From assembly GCA_900315395.1 (NCBI GenBank), contig OMZC01000038.1:1-44978 (forward strand): a DNA stretch of 44,978 nucleotides, read 5' to 3'. Position 1 is the first letter of the stretch, and each line of letters opens with the position of its first letter. The notes below the pieces were generated by a model, which searched no databases, had not been told where the DNA came from, and was given only the letters and a program-made list of their open reading frames with translations. Both the position numbers and the translations under genes were made by a program. Positions 1 through 8,845 of this stretch are shown in pieces. Origin of the DNA: an uncultured Gammaproteobacteria bacterium. Lineage in GTDB: Bacteria; Pseudomonadota; Gammaproteobacteria; Enterobacterales; Succinivibrionaceae.

Positions 1-2
1 TG

Positions 3-428
3 GAACGTATCTGCGACTGCTTTAAGGACAGGAGCAGACAGGCAAGCTGCAACTACTGCATCGGGGCTGACGGCAGAATCGGCCTCTGCGTTGATGAAGC
101 TAACCGTTCCTGGTGTTCATCATCCCGAGACAACGACCAGCGTGCCGTAACTATTGAGTGTGCCTCTGATCTGACTGAGCCTTATGCCATGAAGCCGGAG
201 GTGTATTCTGCTCTGATAGAGCTCTGTGTCGATATCTGTAGACGTAACTGCAAGCGAAGGCTGGTGTGGATTGCAGATCGGGATAAAGCTCTGGCATACG
301 CGGTCAAGAGTGATGAGATGCTCCTAACCGTTCACCGCTGGTTTGCTAAGAAATCCTGTCCGGGAAACTGGCTATTTGAAAGAATGGATAGTTTGGCATA
401 TGAGGTTAATGAAAAATTAAATAATTAG
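3..428 (+). CDS. N-acetylmuramoyl-L-alanine amidase (phage/ICE endolysin), 5' truncated by window edge
   Basis: The frame is open from position 3 to the TAG at 426-428, giving 141 visible residues; the start lies outside the window. The translation carries the pattern of phage-type amidase_2 lysins: NYCIGADGRIGL, then SSRDNDQRAVTIE, and near the end VHRWFAKKSCPG. In this family the late His and the Cys of CPG help bind the catalytic zinc, and the enzyme cuts the bond between MurNAc and L-Ala in peptidoglycan. Such lysins are common near the ends of prophages and conjugative elements of Firmicutes, which fits the recombinases downstream. An ATG at 189 is internal and not the real start. The stop overlaps the stop of the convergent gene by three bases. 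Confidence 0.8.
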   Translation, partial: ERICDCFKDRSRQASCNYCIGADGRIGLCVDEANRSWCSSSRDNDQRAVTIECASDLTEPYAMKPEVYSALIELCVDICRRNCKRRLVWIADRDKALAYAVKSDEMLLTVHRWFAKKSCPGNWLFERMDSLAYEVNEKLNN

Positions 429-1006
429 CAATTACCCTCTGATAACCTAAGATAGGCGTCTTCTAAATATTTTACTCCGCTGAGTGTCTCATCCTCTTTT
501 TTCAACGCATCAATATTGCTTTTGTACTGTTCTGGAAACTTTAAAAAATCAGACGCCATACGGATTATGCCTTGTGGACACAAAAAGGCGGGGGTATTTT
601 TGCTCTTTGTACTCAATGATGGAATTTTGTCATCAAATAAATCATGAGTGTCTATGCCGAATAGAGTTTTAACAGCTGTTTTAGAAAGTTGTATGAAATA
701 AGGGATTCTTACAACTTTATAACTAAGAGCTTCATATTTCTTTGTATTTTCAAAATCCTTAATAATCTGAAGAGGATTTGTGTAATGCTGTATGCCGTCA
801 AATTCCACAATCAGTTTTAGATCATCACTTCTGTAATCAGGACGTATTCTAAGTCCGTGTCCTATTATTTTGTCATGTTCCCAATCATCAACTGACGGAA
901 ATATTTCTTTCAAATAGATGTCTAGTCCAGTGCGTTCCAATCCTGTACTTGGATCGATGCCTGCTTTTTCTGCTATTTCTTTTGTTTCTCTTAAAAATCC
1001 CCACAT
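425..1006 (-). CDS. Vsr/DUF559-like PD-(D/E)XK nuclease
   Basis: The frame extends to a TTG at 1054, but the ATG at 1006 (start MWGFLRETKEIAEK) is preceded by AAGGAAGG at good spacing, so a 193-aa product is more likely. The centre reads RPDY followed about ten residues later by VEFDGIQHY, then a helix and YKVVRIPYF. This matches the DUF559/very-short-patch-repair endonuclease fold, in which the Asp of the PD position and the acidic residues before GxQH bind metal. The C-terminal 70 residues are not recognised. It is transcribed against the amidase and against the recombinase operon, so it is a separate unit. A defence or element-maintenance role is inferred only. Confidence 0.6.
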   Translation of the reverse strand: MWGFLRETKEIAEKAGIDPSTGLERTGLDIYLKEIFPSVDDWEHDKIIGHGLRIRPDYRSDDLKLIVEFDGIQHYTNPLQIIKDFENTKKYEALSYKVVRIPYFIQLSKTAVKTLFGIDTHDLFDDKIPSLSTKSKNTPAFLCPQGIIRMASDFLKFPEQYKSNIDALKKEDETLSGVKYLEDAYLRLSEGNC

Positions 1007-1205
1007 AAGTTCCTTCCTTTTTTTGCTAATTGTATTTGTGATGCTAATGGACAAAATTTGTCGATCAGTATTGTGAGTAATTTTATCAAACTCTTTGTAA
1101 AAATCCTCTGTTTCTAGGCGAAGGAAAGCGGAAGAAGACTTTTTTAAACGGCTTCTTCTGAATATCAGTAATCAGAAACAATAATTTTTACAGGAGAAAA
1201 AAGAT

Positions 1206-1418
1206 ATGAAGGTAACGGAAGTTACGTCAGTCACCACACAATCAATCCCCCTAAATCAGAGTACACATGAGCAGTTGCAACAGGAGTTTAATTTTCTGCG
1301 GGCAGAGAATATCACGAAAATTATGCTCAACCGAGGTTTTATAACGCTTGATGAATACCGGCTCATCATGGCTGAGAACGTGACCGTTTTCCCGACATTT
1401 ATCTCGTCAATCCTTTGA
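1206..1418 (+). CDS. SHOCT-like small protein preceding the recombinases
   Basis: This 70-aa protein has a strong AGGAG ribosome site nine bases before its ATG. The second half (ITKIMLNRGFITLDEYRLIMAEN) resembles the short C-terminal SHOCT-type helix-turn-helix seen in oligomerising proteins. In Firmicutes mobile elements a small protein of this type often sits directly before clusters of large serine recombinases, as it does here with a 64-bp gap. Its job is unknown; a recombination accessory role is inferred from position. Confidence 0.6.
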   Translation: MKVTEVTSVTTQSIPLNQSTHEQLQQEFNFLRAENITKIMLNRGFITLDEYRLIMAENVTVFPTFISSIL

Positions 1419-1482
1419 TTATTAAGTTGCTATAGGTTCAATACAGAGCAACTATGTTACCAACAGAACAGGAGACGAGACT

Positions 1483-3030
1483 ATGAAAAAGATAACCAAA
1501 ATTGAGTCTGTAACCACACAGCAAAAGAAGAAACTGCGTGTTGCGGCTTACTGCAGAGTGTCTACAGGAAGTGATGAACAGCTTGTCAGTCTTGAGGCTC
1601 AAAAGACTCATTACGAAGAATACATTACCTCCAATCCTGAATGGGAGTTTGCCGGAATTTACTACGATGAAGGCATAACTGGCACCAAAAAGGAAAAGAG
1701 ACCTTCATTGAACAGAATGATTCAGGATTGTGAAGATGGAAAGATTGATTTTATCGTAACCAAGTCGCTGAGCCGATTTGCCCGAAATACCACAGATTGT
1801 CTTGAACTGGTTCGCAGACTTCTTGAACTCCACATTCCGGTTTACTTCGAGAAAGAAAATCTCAACACCGGCTCAATGGAGTCTGAACTTTTGCTATCTG
1901 TTATGAGCAGTCTAGCTGAAAGTGAGTCTGTATCTATTTCAGAGAATAATAAATGGGGTGTAAGGTGCCGATTTGAGAATGGCACCTTCAAGATTGCATA
2001 TGCCCCATACGGCTACAGTGTAAAAAACGGGGAATTCTCTATCAGAGATGATGAAGCTGTGTGGGTTCGTTTTATGTTCGATAAGGCTGTTGAAGGCTTG
2101 AGTTCTTATCAGATTGCCTTGCTTCTCGCAGAGCGGAACGCACCGACCAGGAGAAATGGTAAATGGACTTCGGCAAAAGTTGCTGACTTGTTGAAGAATG
2201 AAAAATATATCGGAGATTGCCTGTTCCAGAAGACGTACAGAGATTCTTATTTTAAACGGCATCTAAACCGCGGTGAGAAAGATCAGTTTTATATGGAAGG
2301 ACATCATGAAGCTATTGTCAGCAAAGAGGTGTTTGAGGCCGCTGGACGCGCTATTGAGTTGCGGAAGAATGAGAAAAGGGTAAAGACCGTGCCAAACACC
2401 GTATATCCATTTACCGGAAAAATCATCTGTGGGGAATGTGGTGCTCTGCTTGTTAGACATATGAACTCAACCGGTTCATTTAAGTACCCTGCATGGGTAT
2501 GCCGTGAGCATCTTCACCATAAAGAAAAATGCTCCATGCGGTATGTCCGGGAATCTGCTCTTAAAGCAGCCTTTGCTACCATGATGAATAAGCTGATTTT
2601 TGGCAGAAAGGAAGTTCTTCAGGGGCTGCTTGATGATATTCGTAAGAAGAACAACAAATCAGATTTGAAAAGGATTGACGAGATTGACGTGGCTCTTGAT
2701 GAAATTACATTACGCAGGGGCAACCTTTCGTCAATTGCCACCAAAGGGTATATCGATTCGGTTACTTTTACCCAGGAGTCAAACAACCTGAATTTAGAAG
2801 CCGAACAGTTGAAAAGCGAACGCGAATCTTTGATTAACGGCATCAACGATGATCTTCATAAAACAGAGACTTTGCAGGAGTTGATCCAGTTTACTGGAAA
2901 ACAGGAGATGTTTTCCGATTTTGATGAAGAGGTGTTCAAAAAATTTGTTGCTCGCATGACTCTCGCCTCTAGAAATGAAGTGGTGTTTCATTTGAAATGC
3001 GGACTGAATCTGAAGGAGAAGGTGAAGTAG
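1483..3030 (+). CDS. large serine recombinase (resolvase/integrase), first of trio
   Basis: The 515-aa protein has the architecture of large serine integrases. The N-terminal resolvase domain starts [15 protein letters not shown] with nucleophile Ser27, and the arginine-bearing SLSRFARNT segment follows near residue 100. A recombinase DNA-binding domain (KWTSAKVADLLKNEKYIGD) comes next, then a zinc ribbon with Cys316 and Cys319 (ICGECG) pairing with later Cys residues (VCREH, KCSM). A predicted coiled coil spans about 375-470. Such enzymes carry out site-specific insertion and excision of phages and conjugative elements. The ATG has AGGAG eight bases upstream. The next gene starts one base after the stop, so the trio is an operon. 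Confidence 0.92.
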   Translation: MKKITKIESVTTQQKKKLRVAAYCRVSTGSDEQLVSLEAQKTHYEEYITSNPEWEFAGIYYDEGITGTKKEKRPSLNRMIQDCEDGKIDFIVTKSLSRFARNTTDCLELVRRLLELHIPVYFEKENLNTGSMESELLLSVMSSLAESESVSISENNKWGVRCRFENGTFKIAYAPYGYSVKNGEFSIRDDEAVWVRFMFDKAVEGLSSYQIALLLAERNAPTRRNGKWTSAKVADLLKNEKYIGDCLFQKTYRDSYFKRHLNRGEKDQFYMEGHHEAIVSKEVFEAAGRAIELRKNEKRVKTVPNTVYPFTGKIICGECGALLVRHMNSTGSFKYPAWVCREHLHHKEKCSMRYVRESALKAAFATMMNKLIFGRKEVLQGLLDDIRKKNNKSDLKRIDEIDVALDEITLRRGNLSSIATKGYIDSVTFTQESNNLNLEAEQLKSERESLINGINDDLHKTETLQELIQFTGKQEMFSDFDEEVFKKFVARMTLASRNEVVFHLKCGLNLKEKVK

Positions 3031-3031
3031 C

Positions 3032-3454
3032 ATGGCTCGAGGACATACACCATTATGTTATCGGATCAAAAACGGCCGGGCAGAAATTTGTGAAAGCGAG
3101 GTTCAGCAGATTAAGGAAATTTATTCAGGGTATCTTTCTGGCCTTGGCTACGTAGAGTCAGCGCGAAGAGTAGGGTTGGACATGAATCACGGATGTGTGA
3201 AACGCTTGATGCGTAACCGACATTATTTGGGGGATGACTCTTACCCTGCCATCATTGACCGGGAATTGTTTGATGCAGCAGAGCAGGAACGCCAGCGGCG
3301 AAGTAAGGCTTTGGGTCGGGATCATAAGATTAAGCTGCTTTCAGACCAAGTGGATATTCCGGTGAGGTTCATGCTGAAGCCGGCAAAGAGAAAGATTTTA
3401 GAACCGTTTGAACAGGCTGAATACATTTACAGTTTAATTGAGAGAGAGGTTTAA
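3032..3454 (+). CDS. catalytically empty recombinase-like protein (DNA-binding domain only)
   Basis: This 140-aa protein begins where the second domain of a large serine recombinase would begin. It reads [29 protein letters not shown], then [13 protein letters not shown], then [15 protein letters not shown], all typical of the Recombinase (PF07508-type) domain. No resolvase catalytic domain, zinc ribbon or coiled coil is present. It is a free-standing gene, not a frameshifted remnant, because it has its own ATG one base after the first recombinase. It lies between two full recombinases. It may act as a DNA-binding partner, directionality factor or heteromer subunit; this is inference. Confidence 0.75.
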   Translation: MARGHTPLCYRIKNGRAEICESEVQQIKEIYSGYLSGLGYVESARRVGLDMNHGCVKRLMRNRHYLGDDSYPAIIDRELFDAAEQERQRRSKALGRDHKIKLLSDQVDIPVRFMLKPAKRKILEPFEQAEYIYSLIEREV

Positions 3455-3455
3455 C

Positions 3456-5015
3456 ATGGGAACAATTACGATGATCCCCGCCAAGAGACGTATTGGCAGC
3501 AGGGTGGTTCAGGATGAGATTCCAAAGACCAGAGTGGCAGCCTACTGCCGTGTGTCTACTGATACTGATGAACAGGCAACAAGCTATGAGGCGCAGGTGG
3601 AACACTACACCGAGTACATCAAGAAGAACCCGGCATGGGAATGTGCCGGAATTTATGCGGATGACGGCATCTCCGGAACCAACACCAAAAAGCGAGAGGA
3701 GTTTAACCGGCTCATAGATGACTGCATGAATGGCAAGGTTGACATGGTGGTAACCAAGTCTATCAGCCGCTTTGCTCGAAATACCCTTGACTGCCTTAAC
3801 TACATAAGAAAGCTTAAGGATAAGAACATCGCAGTTTACTTCGAGAAGGAAGGAATAAACACGCTTGATGCCAAAGGCGAAGTTATGCTTACCATCATGG
3901 CATCTCTGGCTCAGCAGGAAAGTGAAAGCCTTTCTCAGAATGTCAAGTTGGGGCTTCAGTACCGTTACCAGCAAGGCAAGGTTCAAGTTAACCATACACG
4001 TTTTCTAGGCTATGACAAGGACGAGGATGGAAACCTCATCATTAACAAAAAAGAAGCCGAGGTAGTTAAGCGAATCTTCCGTGAATACCTGGAAGGACAG
4101 AGCTACTGTACCATTGGCAAAGGATTAACCGCAGATGGAATCAAGACAGCCGCAGGAAATGAACGTTGGATACCATCCACTCTGTACAAGATCCTCAGAA
4201 ATGAGAAGTACATGGGCGATGCTCTGCTTCAGAAGACTGTAACCACTGACTTTCTGTCCAAAAGGCGGGTCGCGAATAAAGGTCTGGTTCCGCAGTATTA
4301 CGTTGAAAATAACCATGAACCAATCATTCCCAAGGAACTCTTTATGCAGGTTCAGACGGAAATGGCCAGAAGGGCAAAACTTGAAACCAATGTCGGCAAA
4401 CGCAGACAGTACAGCGCTAAGTTTGCTCTTTCAAACACTGTGTACTGTGCCCATTGCGGAGAGGTTTTTCAGCGCACCCACTGGGATGTTCATGGGAAAA
4501 AGAAGATCGTTTGGAGATGTCTTTCCCGCCTTCACAAGAAGAAAGCTCCCACAAACTGTCCGGCCAGAACTATAACTGAATTAGATCTTCATGCTGTCGT
4601 GATAAAAGCAATCAACGAGGTTTTTGCCAAACAGGACGATTTTATGCCGAAGCTTAGAGCCAACATTGAGAAAGTGCTGGGGAACAGTAACTCGGTTGCG
4701 ATAGCTGCGATTGATGAGAGGATTAGGGAAAAGGAAAAACAGCTTATCAAAATGACCAAGTCCAGACAGAACTGCGATGCTCTTGGAGACGAGATCATCG
4801 AACTACGAGATGAGAAACATCAGCTGCAGCTTGATGATGCGAACAAGGAAGGGACGCGAGCGAAACTTGAGGAGTTGGAATCATTTCTATCTGAACAGAG
4901 TGCGGAGGTTAAGGAGTTCAATGATGCATTAGTACGAAGGTTGATTGAGTCCATCACAGTTTACGATGATCACTTTAGGGTGAAGTTCAAGTCTGGGATT
5001 GAGATAGATGTGTAA
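3456..5015 (+). CDS. large serine recombinase, third of trio
   Basis: An open TTG exists at 3438, but the ATG at 3456 has GAGAGG just upstream and gives the usual start [12 protein letters not shown], 519 aa. The resolvase domain has [15 protein letters not shown] (nucleophile Ser34) and SISRFARNT. The DNA-binding domain has [17 protein letters not shown]. The zinc ribbon has YCAHCG followed by WRCLS and NCPA. The coiled coil lies around 410-480. It is clearly related to the first recombinase but divergent. Two active integrases in one operon are common in Firmicutes elements of this type; they may form heteromers or act on different sites. A terminator follows directly. Confidence 0.92.
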   Translation: MGTITMIPAKRRIGSRVVQDEIPKTRVAAYCRVSTDTDEQATSYEAQVEHYTEYIKKNPAWECAGIYADDGISGTNTKKREEFNRLIDDCMNGKVDMVVTKSISRFARNTLDCLNYIRKLKDKNIAVYFEKEGINTLDAKGEVMLTIMASLAQQESESLSQNVKLGLQYRYQQGKVQVNHTRFLGYDKDEDGNLIINKKEAEVVKRIFREYLEGQSYCTIGKGLTADGIKTAAGNERWIPSTLYKILRNEKYMGDALLQKTVTTDFLSKRRVANKGLVPQYYVENNHEPIIPKELFMQVQTEMARRAKLETNVGKRRQYSAKFALSNTVYCAHCGEVFQRTHWDVHGKKKIVWRCLSRLHKKKAPTNCPARTITELDLHAVVIKAINEVFAKQDDFMPKLRANIEKVLGNSNSVAIAAIDERIREKEKQLIKMTKSRQNCDALGDEIIELRDEKHQLQLDDANKEGTRAKLEELESFLSEQSAEVKEFNDALVRRLIESITVYDDHFRVKFKSGIEIDV

Positions 5016-5022
5016 TTTAATG

Positions 5023-5049
5023 ACAGTCGGAAACGTTCCGGCTGTTTTT
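5023..5049 (+). terminator. intrinsic terminator of recombinase operon
   Basis: A ten-pair stem (ACAGTCGGAA, loop ACG, TTCCGGCTGT, one G-U pair) is followed by five T. It starts eight bases after the recombinase stop, so the operon ends here and the downstream cassette is transcribed separately. Confidence 0.85.
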
Positions 5050-5086
5050 GTTTGTGAAATGGGTAAAAATTTGAGATGGTTATTAT

Positions 5087-5095
5087 TGGTATAAT
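5087..5095 (+). promoter_or_regulatory. extended -10 promoter for the helicase cassette
   Basis: TGGTATAAT fits the TGnTATAAT extended -10 consensus exactly, and no good -35 is needed for this class. It lies 36 bp before the ATG of the next gene, just past the recombinase terminator. An AGGTGG ribosome site follows at 5121-5126. Confidence 0.6.
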
Positions 5096-5130
5096 CGAAC
5101 AGAATTATTGACGATCTGACAGGTGGTGAT

Positions 5131-6114
5131 ATGTACAGAGAAACTGATAACAGGGATATTGAGGATATCTGTTTTGAACAGGATCATATCGATAAAGTTC
5201 TGACAGTAATAAAGAAGAACTTTGAACAATACTTTAATCGTTTTTTAAGTTCTTCAGGAGGAAGAGACATCTCGTTGGATAATGTTCAAGAACTTCAGAA
5301 AAAATTTGGAATAGAGATTCATCAGAAAAAGAAGAATAACGATTCAGCCGAAAAATTTAAAACCATCATTTCAGAATCCATCGAGAATTTTGAGCAAGAT
5401 CGAGAAGCATATAAAGCTATTTTTAATCAGGAATTACTCGAAGAACTTGACGAGGATGCTGATATGTTCAAGTCAAAAATATTGAGAAATGAATGCCCCA
5501 TTATTCATAAAACACTGGCCAATACAAGAGCCAAGGAACTCGATGATTATCGTTATAAATTTTCTAATGCTGATGCGGATTGGCTGTTAGAAGTGGTGTA
5601 TAAACTTTGTGTTTTTGGTGATGATTATCAGAAAAATTACAATCCGAGTACCTATGAAAATATACAAACATATCAAGACTTAAATTTAGAACTGTTGGAT
5701 ACAGAAGATTATACAGTTTATGGTGTAATTGGCGGAGGAATAAAGACACATATGCTGTACAAAGTGCATCCCGCGATATTCCCTAGCCGTAGTCAAAGTG
5801 CAATATGGGCTTTGTGGTATCTCACAGATAAGAGAACATTTGGGTGCAGAACGGATTCAGAGTTTCTTATGATAGATGTTAGCAAATCCACTACTCAACA
5901 GAACTATTTTTATCCATATAGGCTGTTTGCCTTCTATGCCTTTGAAATATATAAAATGCTCCGGGATAAAGCAACTGAATTAAAAGTGGGTATTGATACC
6001 ACATACCGATATGTAATTGTAGATGCTTTTTTAGAGTTTATTGCTAGCGAACATGAAAGTGAAATATCTTTATTAAAGTCACAGATCAAAAAAAGGGATG
6101 GTGGCAATGCTTGA
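5131..6114 (+). CDS. unrecognised 327-aa partner of the helicase-nuclease
   Basis: I do not recognise this family. The first 150 residues are charged and mostly helical, with acidic stretches (ELLEELDEDADMF near 101-113) and no membrane segment or signal peptide. The C-terminal part looks like a conserved globular core: YGVIGGGIKTHMLYKVHP (197-214), FPSRSQSAIWALWYLTDKRTFG (217-238), then EFLMIDVSKSTTQQNYFYPYRLF (244-266). Its glycine run and clustered polar residues could form a ligand or catalytic site, but no known motif is matched. The ATG has AGGTGG upstream. The gene overlaps the helicase start, so the two are probably translationally coupled and work together. Confidence 0.75.
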   Translation: MYRETDNRDIEDICFEQDHIDKVLTVIKKNFEQYFNRFLSSSGGRDISLDNVQELQKKFGIEIHQKKKNNDSAEKFKTIISESIENFEQDREAYKAIFNQELLEELDEDADMFKSKILRNECPIIHKTLANTRAKELDDYRYKFSNADADWLLEVVYKLCVFGDDYQKNYNPSTYENIQTYQDLNLELLDTEDYTVYGVIGGGIKTHMLYKVHPAIFPSRSQSAIWALWYLTDKRTFGCRTDSEFLMIDVSKSTTQQNYFYPYRLFAFYAFEIYKMLRDKATELKVGIDTTYRYVIVDAFLEFIASEHESEISLLKSQIKKRDGGNA

Positions 6115-8077
6115 TTTAGATAGTGATTTTAAGACTCTGTTTCCTAAATTGAACTTTACTCTTAAAGATTTCCAAAAGAAAGTCATAGCTAATGTTGTGG
6201 AAAAAGGCAGTACCCTTTGTATTATGCCGACTGGAAGTGGAAAATCTGTCATATATTGGATGGCTGCTGCAGAACTTAAAGGTATCTGTATTGTGATATC
6301 TCCTTTGATAGCTTTGATTGCAGAGCAGGCTCAGAAACTTAGAGATCAAGGGTATGAGACTCTCGAACTGCATGGCAGGATAGATGCCAAGAAACAGATG
6401 AGTATAATGTCTGATTTTGCGAATAAGAGAATAAATCCCAGATTTATATTTGCTAGTCCAGAAAAGATTGCCACAGATGGATATTTTGAATACTGCCTTA
6501 AACAGCGAAAAGATGAAATTAACCTTATTGTCATCGATGAGGTTCACTGTGTAAGTCAGTGGGGAATGAGTTTCAGACCTTTTTATAAACGAATCCCAAA
6601 TTTCCTCGATAATCTATATGGAGAAAGGTGGGGACGAATTCTTGCTCTTACGGCAACTCTCAATCCGGTTGAATTAACCGATATATGCGATTCTTTCAAA
6701 ATTAAAAAAGAAAATATTTTGAAGAAAGATATTCTCATGAGAAATGAGATACAGCTTTATGTTAAGAAGTTTACAAATGAAGATGAAAAGGAAGCAAATT
6801 TCTGGGAACTTATTAAGAGGCACAGAGATGAAAAAATACTCATCTATTTGTATCGTAAGGATAGAGGAGACCGTAGTGCTGAAGGCTTAGCTCAAAAAGC
6901 TATAGATAGGAAATATAATGCTACTTATTTTCATGGTGACATGTCTGCTGAAGAACGCATGGAAGTTATTGAGCGGTTTAAATCCGGTGAAATAAACATG
7001 GTTTTTGCAACAAATGCCTTTGGTATGGGAATTGATATACCTGACATCAGAGTAGTCATTCATTTTATGATACCGGAATCTGCGGAACAGTACTATCAAG
7101 AAGTAGGTAGAGCAGCGCGGGACGGAGGTGGGGCTAATGCCTATTTGCTGTATTCAAATAAGAATATTGATGTAAAGCGAACTCATTTTATTGACAAATC
7201 TTTTCCTTCAGAGGATGACTTGCGTGAAACGTATAAAAAACTGGGAAAAAAGGTTGGTTGTAAAGTTATTCAGTATTTTGAAGATAAAGATATTCAGGAA
7301 TGTTTGCCATACTACATTAAGTGTGGTTTGGTAACCATAAAGGCAAAGGGATTTTCCGGGTTGTCTGAACTGCGTGAAATACAAGATCCTACCCTCCAAA
7401 AATATTATGACAGTACAGTATCTCATGGCTATGTTAAGACTATGAGTAAAAATGATCTTTCCGCTAAAGAGTTATCAGAGACAGTTTATGCAGCTGTTCT
7501 AACAGGAAAAGCAAAATTAAATAAACCTTTGGAAAGATGGCTTGTTCTCGATGTTGCAGACACAGAAATATCGGATGAAAAAATGACAGTAATGTTAGAT
7601 GATATTTCTGAGAAGAGAAATTATAAACACGGTCTGTTAGATTATTTTGTCTATTTGATTTCTGATAATCCAACTTCGAAAAGTCTTCATCAGGAGATAG
7701 CTTGTTATCTTGGTATGAATAAGTACGATCTTGAAAGAATACACAAAACAGTTGACGGAAACCTGGTGAGAAGCAAATCTGAAGTAATTATTTGTGATTT
7801 GCTTGCTAGATCTGGTTTGAAGTATGAGTATGAAAGGAAATTGGAATATGCGCCTGGTAAGGTTATAAATCCTGATTTTACGATCATCCTTGCTAACGGG
7901 AAGGAATTATATTGGGAGCATATAGGGATGCTCGGGAATGAGAAGTATAGCGAGCGCTGGTCTGAGAAGATGGATATATATGAAAAATACTTCCCTGGAC
8001 AACTATTAAAAACTTACGAAAGTGGTGCTATTTCAAGTGATGCTGAGAAAATAATCAATAAGATAAAAAACGGATAA
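6107..8077 (+). CDS. RecQ-like SF2 helicase with C-terminal PD-(D/E)XK-type nuclease domain
   Basis: The frame opens at ATG 6098, but ATG 6107 (MLDLDSDF) has AGGG nine bases upstream and is preferred, giving 656 aa. Numbering from 6098, the helicase motifs are MPTGSGKS (43-50), DEVH (147-150) with the RecQ-type aromatic loop CVSQWGMSFRP, TAT (185-187), FATNAFGMGIDIP (303-315) and QYYQEVGRAARDGG (331-344). No RQC or HRDC domain is evident. The last 115 residues instead hold SKSEVIICDLL, INPDF and YWEHIGML, a spacing typical of the nuclease domain appended to some UvrD-type helicases; the last catalytic position is His rather than Lys. It overlaps the partner gene by eight bases. A DNA-processing or anti-phage role is inferred. 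Confidence 0.88.
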   Translation: MLDLDSDFKTLFPKLNFTLKDFQKKVIANVVEKGSTLCIMPTGSGKSVIYWMAAAELKGICIVISPLIALIAEQAQKLRDQGYETLELHGRIDAKKQMSIMSDFANKRINPRFIFASPEKIATDGYFEYCLKQRKDEINLIVIDEVHCVSQWGMSFRPFYKRIPNFLDNLYGERWGRILALTATLNPVELTDICDSFKIKKENILKKDILMRNEIQLYVKKFTNEDEKEANFWELIKRHRDEKILIYLYRKDRGDRSAEGLAQKAIDRKYNATYFHGDMSAEERMEVIERFKSGEINMVFATNAFGMGIDIPDIRVVIHFMIPESAEQYYQEVGRAARDGGGANAYLLYSNKNIDVKRTHFIDKSFPSEDDLRETYKKLGKKVGCKVIQYFEDKDIQECLPYYIKCGLVTIKAKGFSGLSELREIQDPTLQKYYDSTVSHGYVKTMSKNDLSAKELSETVYAAVLTGKAKLNKPLERWLVLDVADTEISDEKMTVMLDDISEKRNYKHGLLDYFVYLISDNPTSKSLHQEIACYLGMNKYDLERIHKTVDGNLVRSKSEVIICDLLARSGLKYEYERKLEYAPGKVINPDFTIILANGKELYWEHIGMLGNEKYSERWSEKMDIYEKYFPGQLLKTYESGAISSDAEKIINKIKNG

Positions 8078-8092
8078 ATGCTTGATATGTTC

Positions 8093-8152
8093 ACGATGTA
8101 TGTACCGAAAAAGGGCTCTAATAGCGGTTGATCTGTTCATGCATCGTTTTTT
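8093..8152 (+). terminator. probable terminator after helicase cassette
   Basis: ACGATGTATG at 8093-8102 can pair with CATGCATCGT at 8138-8147 (one G-U pair), with six T from 8147. The loop is long (35 nt), so this is less certain than a classic terminator. Confidence 0.45.
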
Positions 8153-8241
8153 ATGTACCGATACTAAGTAGTTGTTATCAAATCTATTTTCTCCATGCAT
8201 GTAGAGACTGTAGTCTTGATGTCAAAGAAAGATAAATAAGT

Positions 8242-8272
8242 GCCAGAAAGAGGCGTATTTTCGGGCTTTTTT
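8242..8272 (+). terminator. weak hairpin with T run before the ClbS-like gene
   Basis: GCCAGAAA and TTTTCGGGC can pair imperfectly and are followed by a run of six to seven T. It lies about 40 bp before the next gene, so it may end transcripts that read through from the helicase. Confidence 0.35.
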
Positions 8273-8307
8273 GTAACTGAGAAATCGGGAGTTGAGGAGA
8301 TAGACTA

Positions 8308-8826
8308 GTGAGAACATATGAGAATAAAGACGAACTTAAAAACGAGATAAATAAAAGCTTTGCAAAGTACATTTCAGAATTTAATGATATTCCAGAAACC
8401 TTAAAAGATAAGAAAATTGATGAGGTTGATCGTACGCCAGCAGAAAATCTTGCTTATCAAGTTGGATGGACAACTCTCGTTCTTAAATGGGAAGCAGACG
8501 AAAGAATGGGGCTTCAGGTCAAAACTCCATCCGATAATTTTAAGTGGAATGATCTTGGTAAATTATATCAATGGTTCACAGATACATATGCGCACCTGTC
8601 ACTGCAAGAGTTGAAAGATATGTTGAATGAGAATGTTAATTCTATTTATGCAATGATTGATTCGCTAAGTGAGGAAGAATTATTCAAACCACATATGAGA
8701 AAATGGGCTGACGAAGCAACTAAAACAGCTGTCTGGGAAGTGTACAAATTCATACATGTTAACACAGTTGCTCCATTCGGAACCTTTAGAACTAAGATTA
8801 GAAAATGGAAAAAGATAGCACTATAA
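8308..8826 (+). CDS. ClbS/DfsB family four-helix-bundle protein
   Basis: The 172-aa product reads like the ClbS/DfsB family: an N-terminal DELKNEINKSFAKYISEF helix, then TPAENLAYQVGWTTLVLKWE, then LGKLYQWFTDTYAHLSLQEL and a final VNTVAPFGTFRTKIRKWKK. In E. coli the family founder ClbS protects against colibactin by opening its cyclopropane; most relatives have no known substrate, and no colibactin genes are visible here. The start is GTG with GAGGAG eight bases upstream. The gene is followed after 19 bp by an acetyltransferase, suggesting a small operon. It is common cargo in Firmicutes and enteric mobile DNA. Confidence 0.8.
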   Translation: MRTYENKDELKNEINKSFAKYISEFNDIPETLKDKKIDEVDRTPAENLAYQVGWTTLVLKWEADERMGLQVKTPSDNFKWNDLGKLYQWFTDTYAHLSLQELKDMLNENVNSIYAMIDSLSEEELFKPHMRKWADEATKTAVWEVYKFIHVNTVAPFGTFRTKIRKWKKIAL

Positions 8827-8845
8827 CTTCCAGTTTGAAGAAGTA

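Noticed and set aside
3438-3455. TTG start for the third recombinase
   Set aside because: It overlaps the previous gene and lies upstream of the GAGAGG ribosome site that serves ATG 3456.
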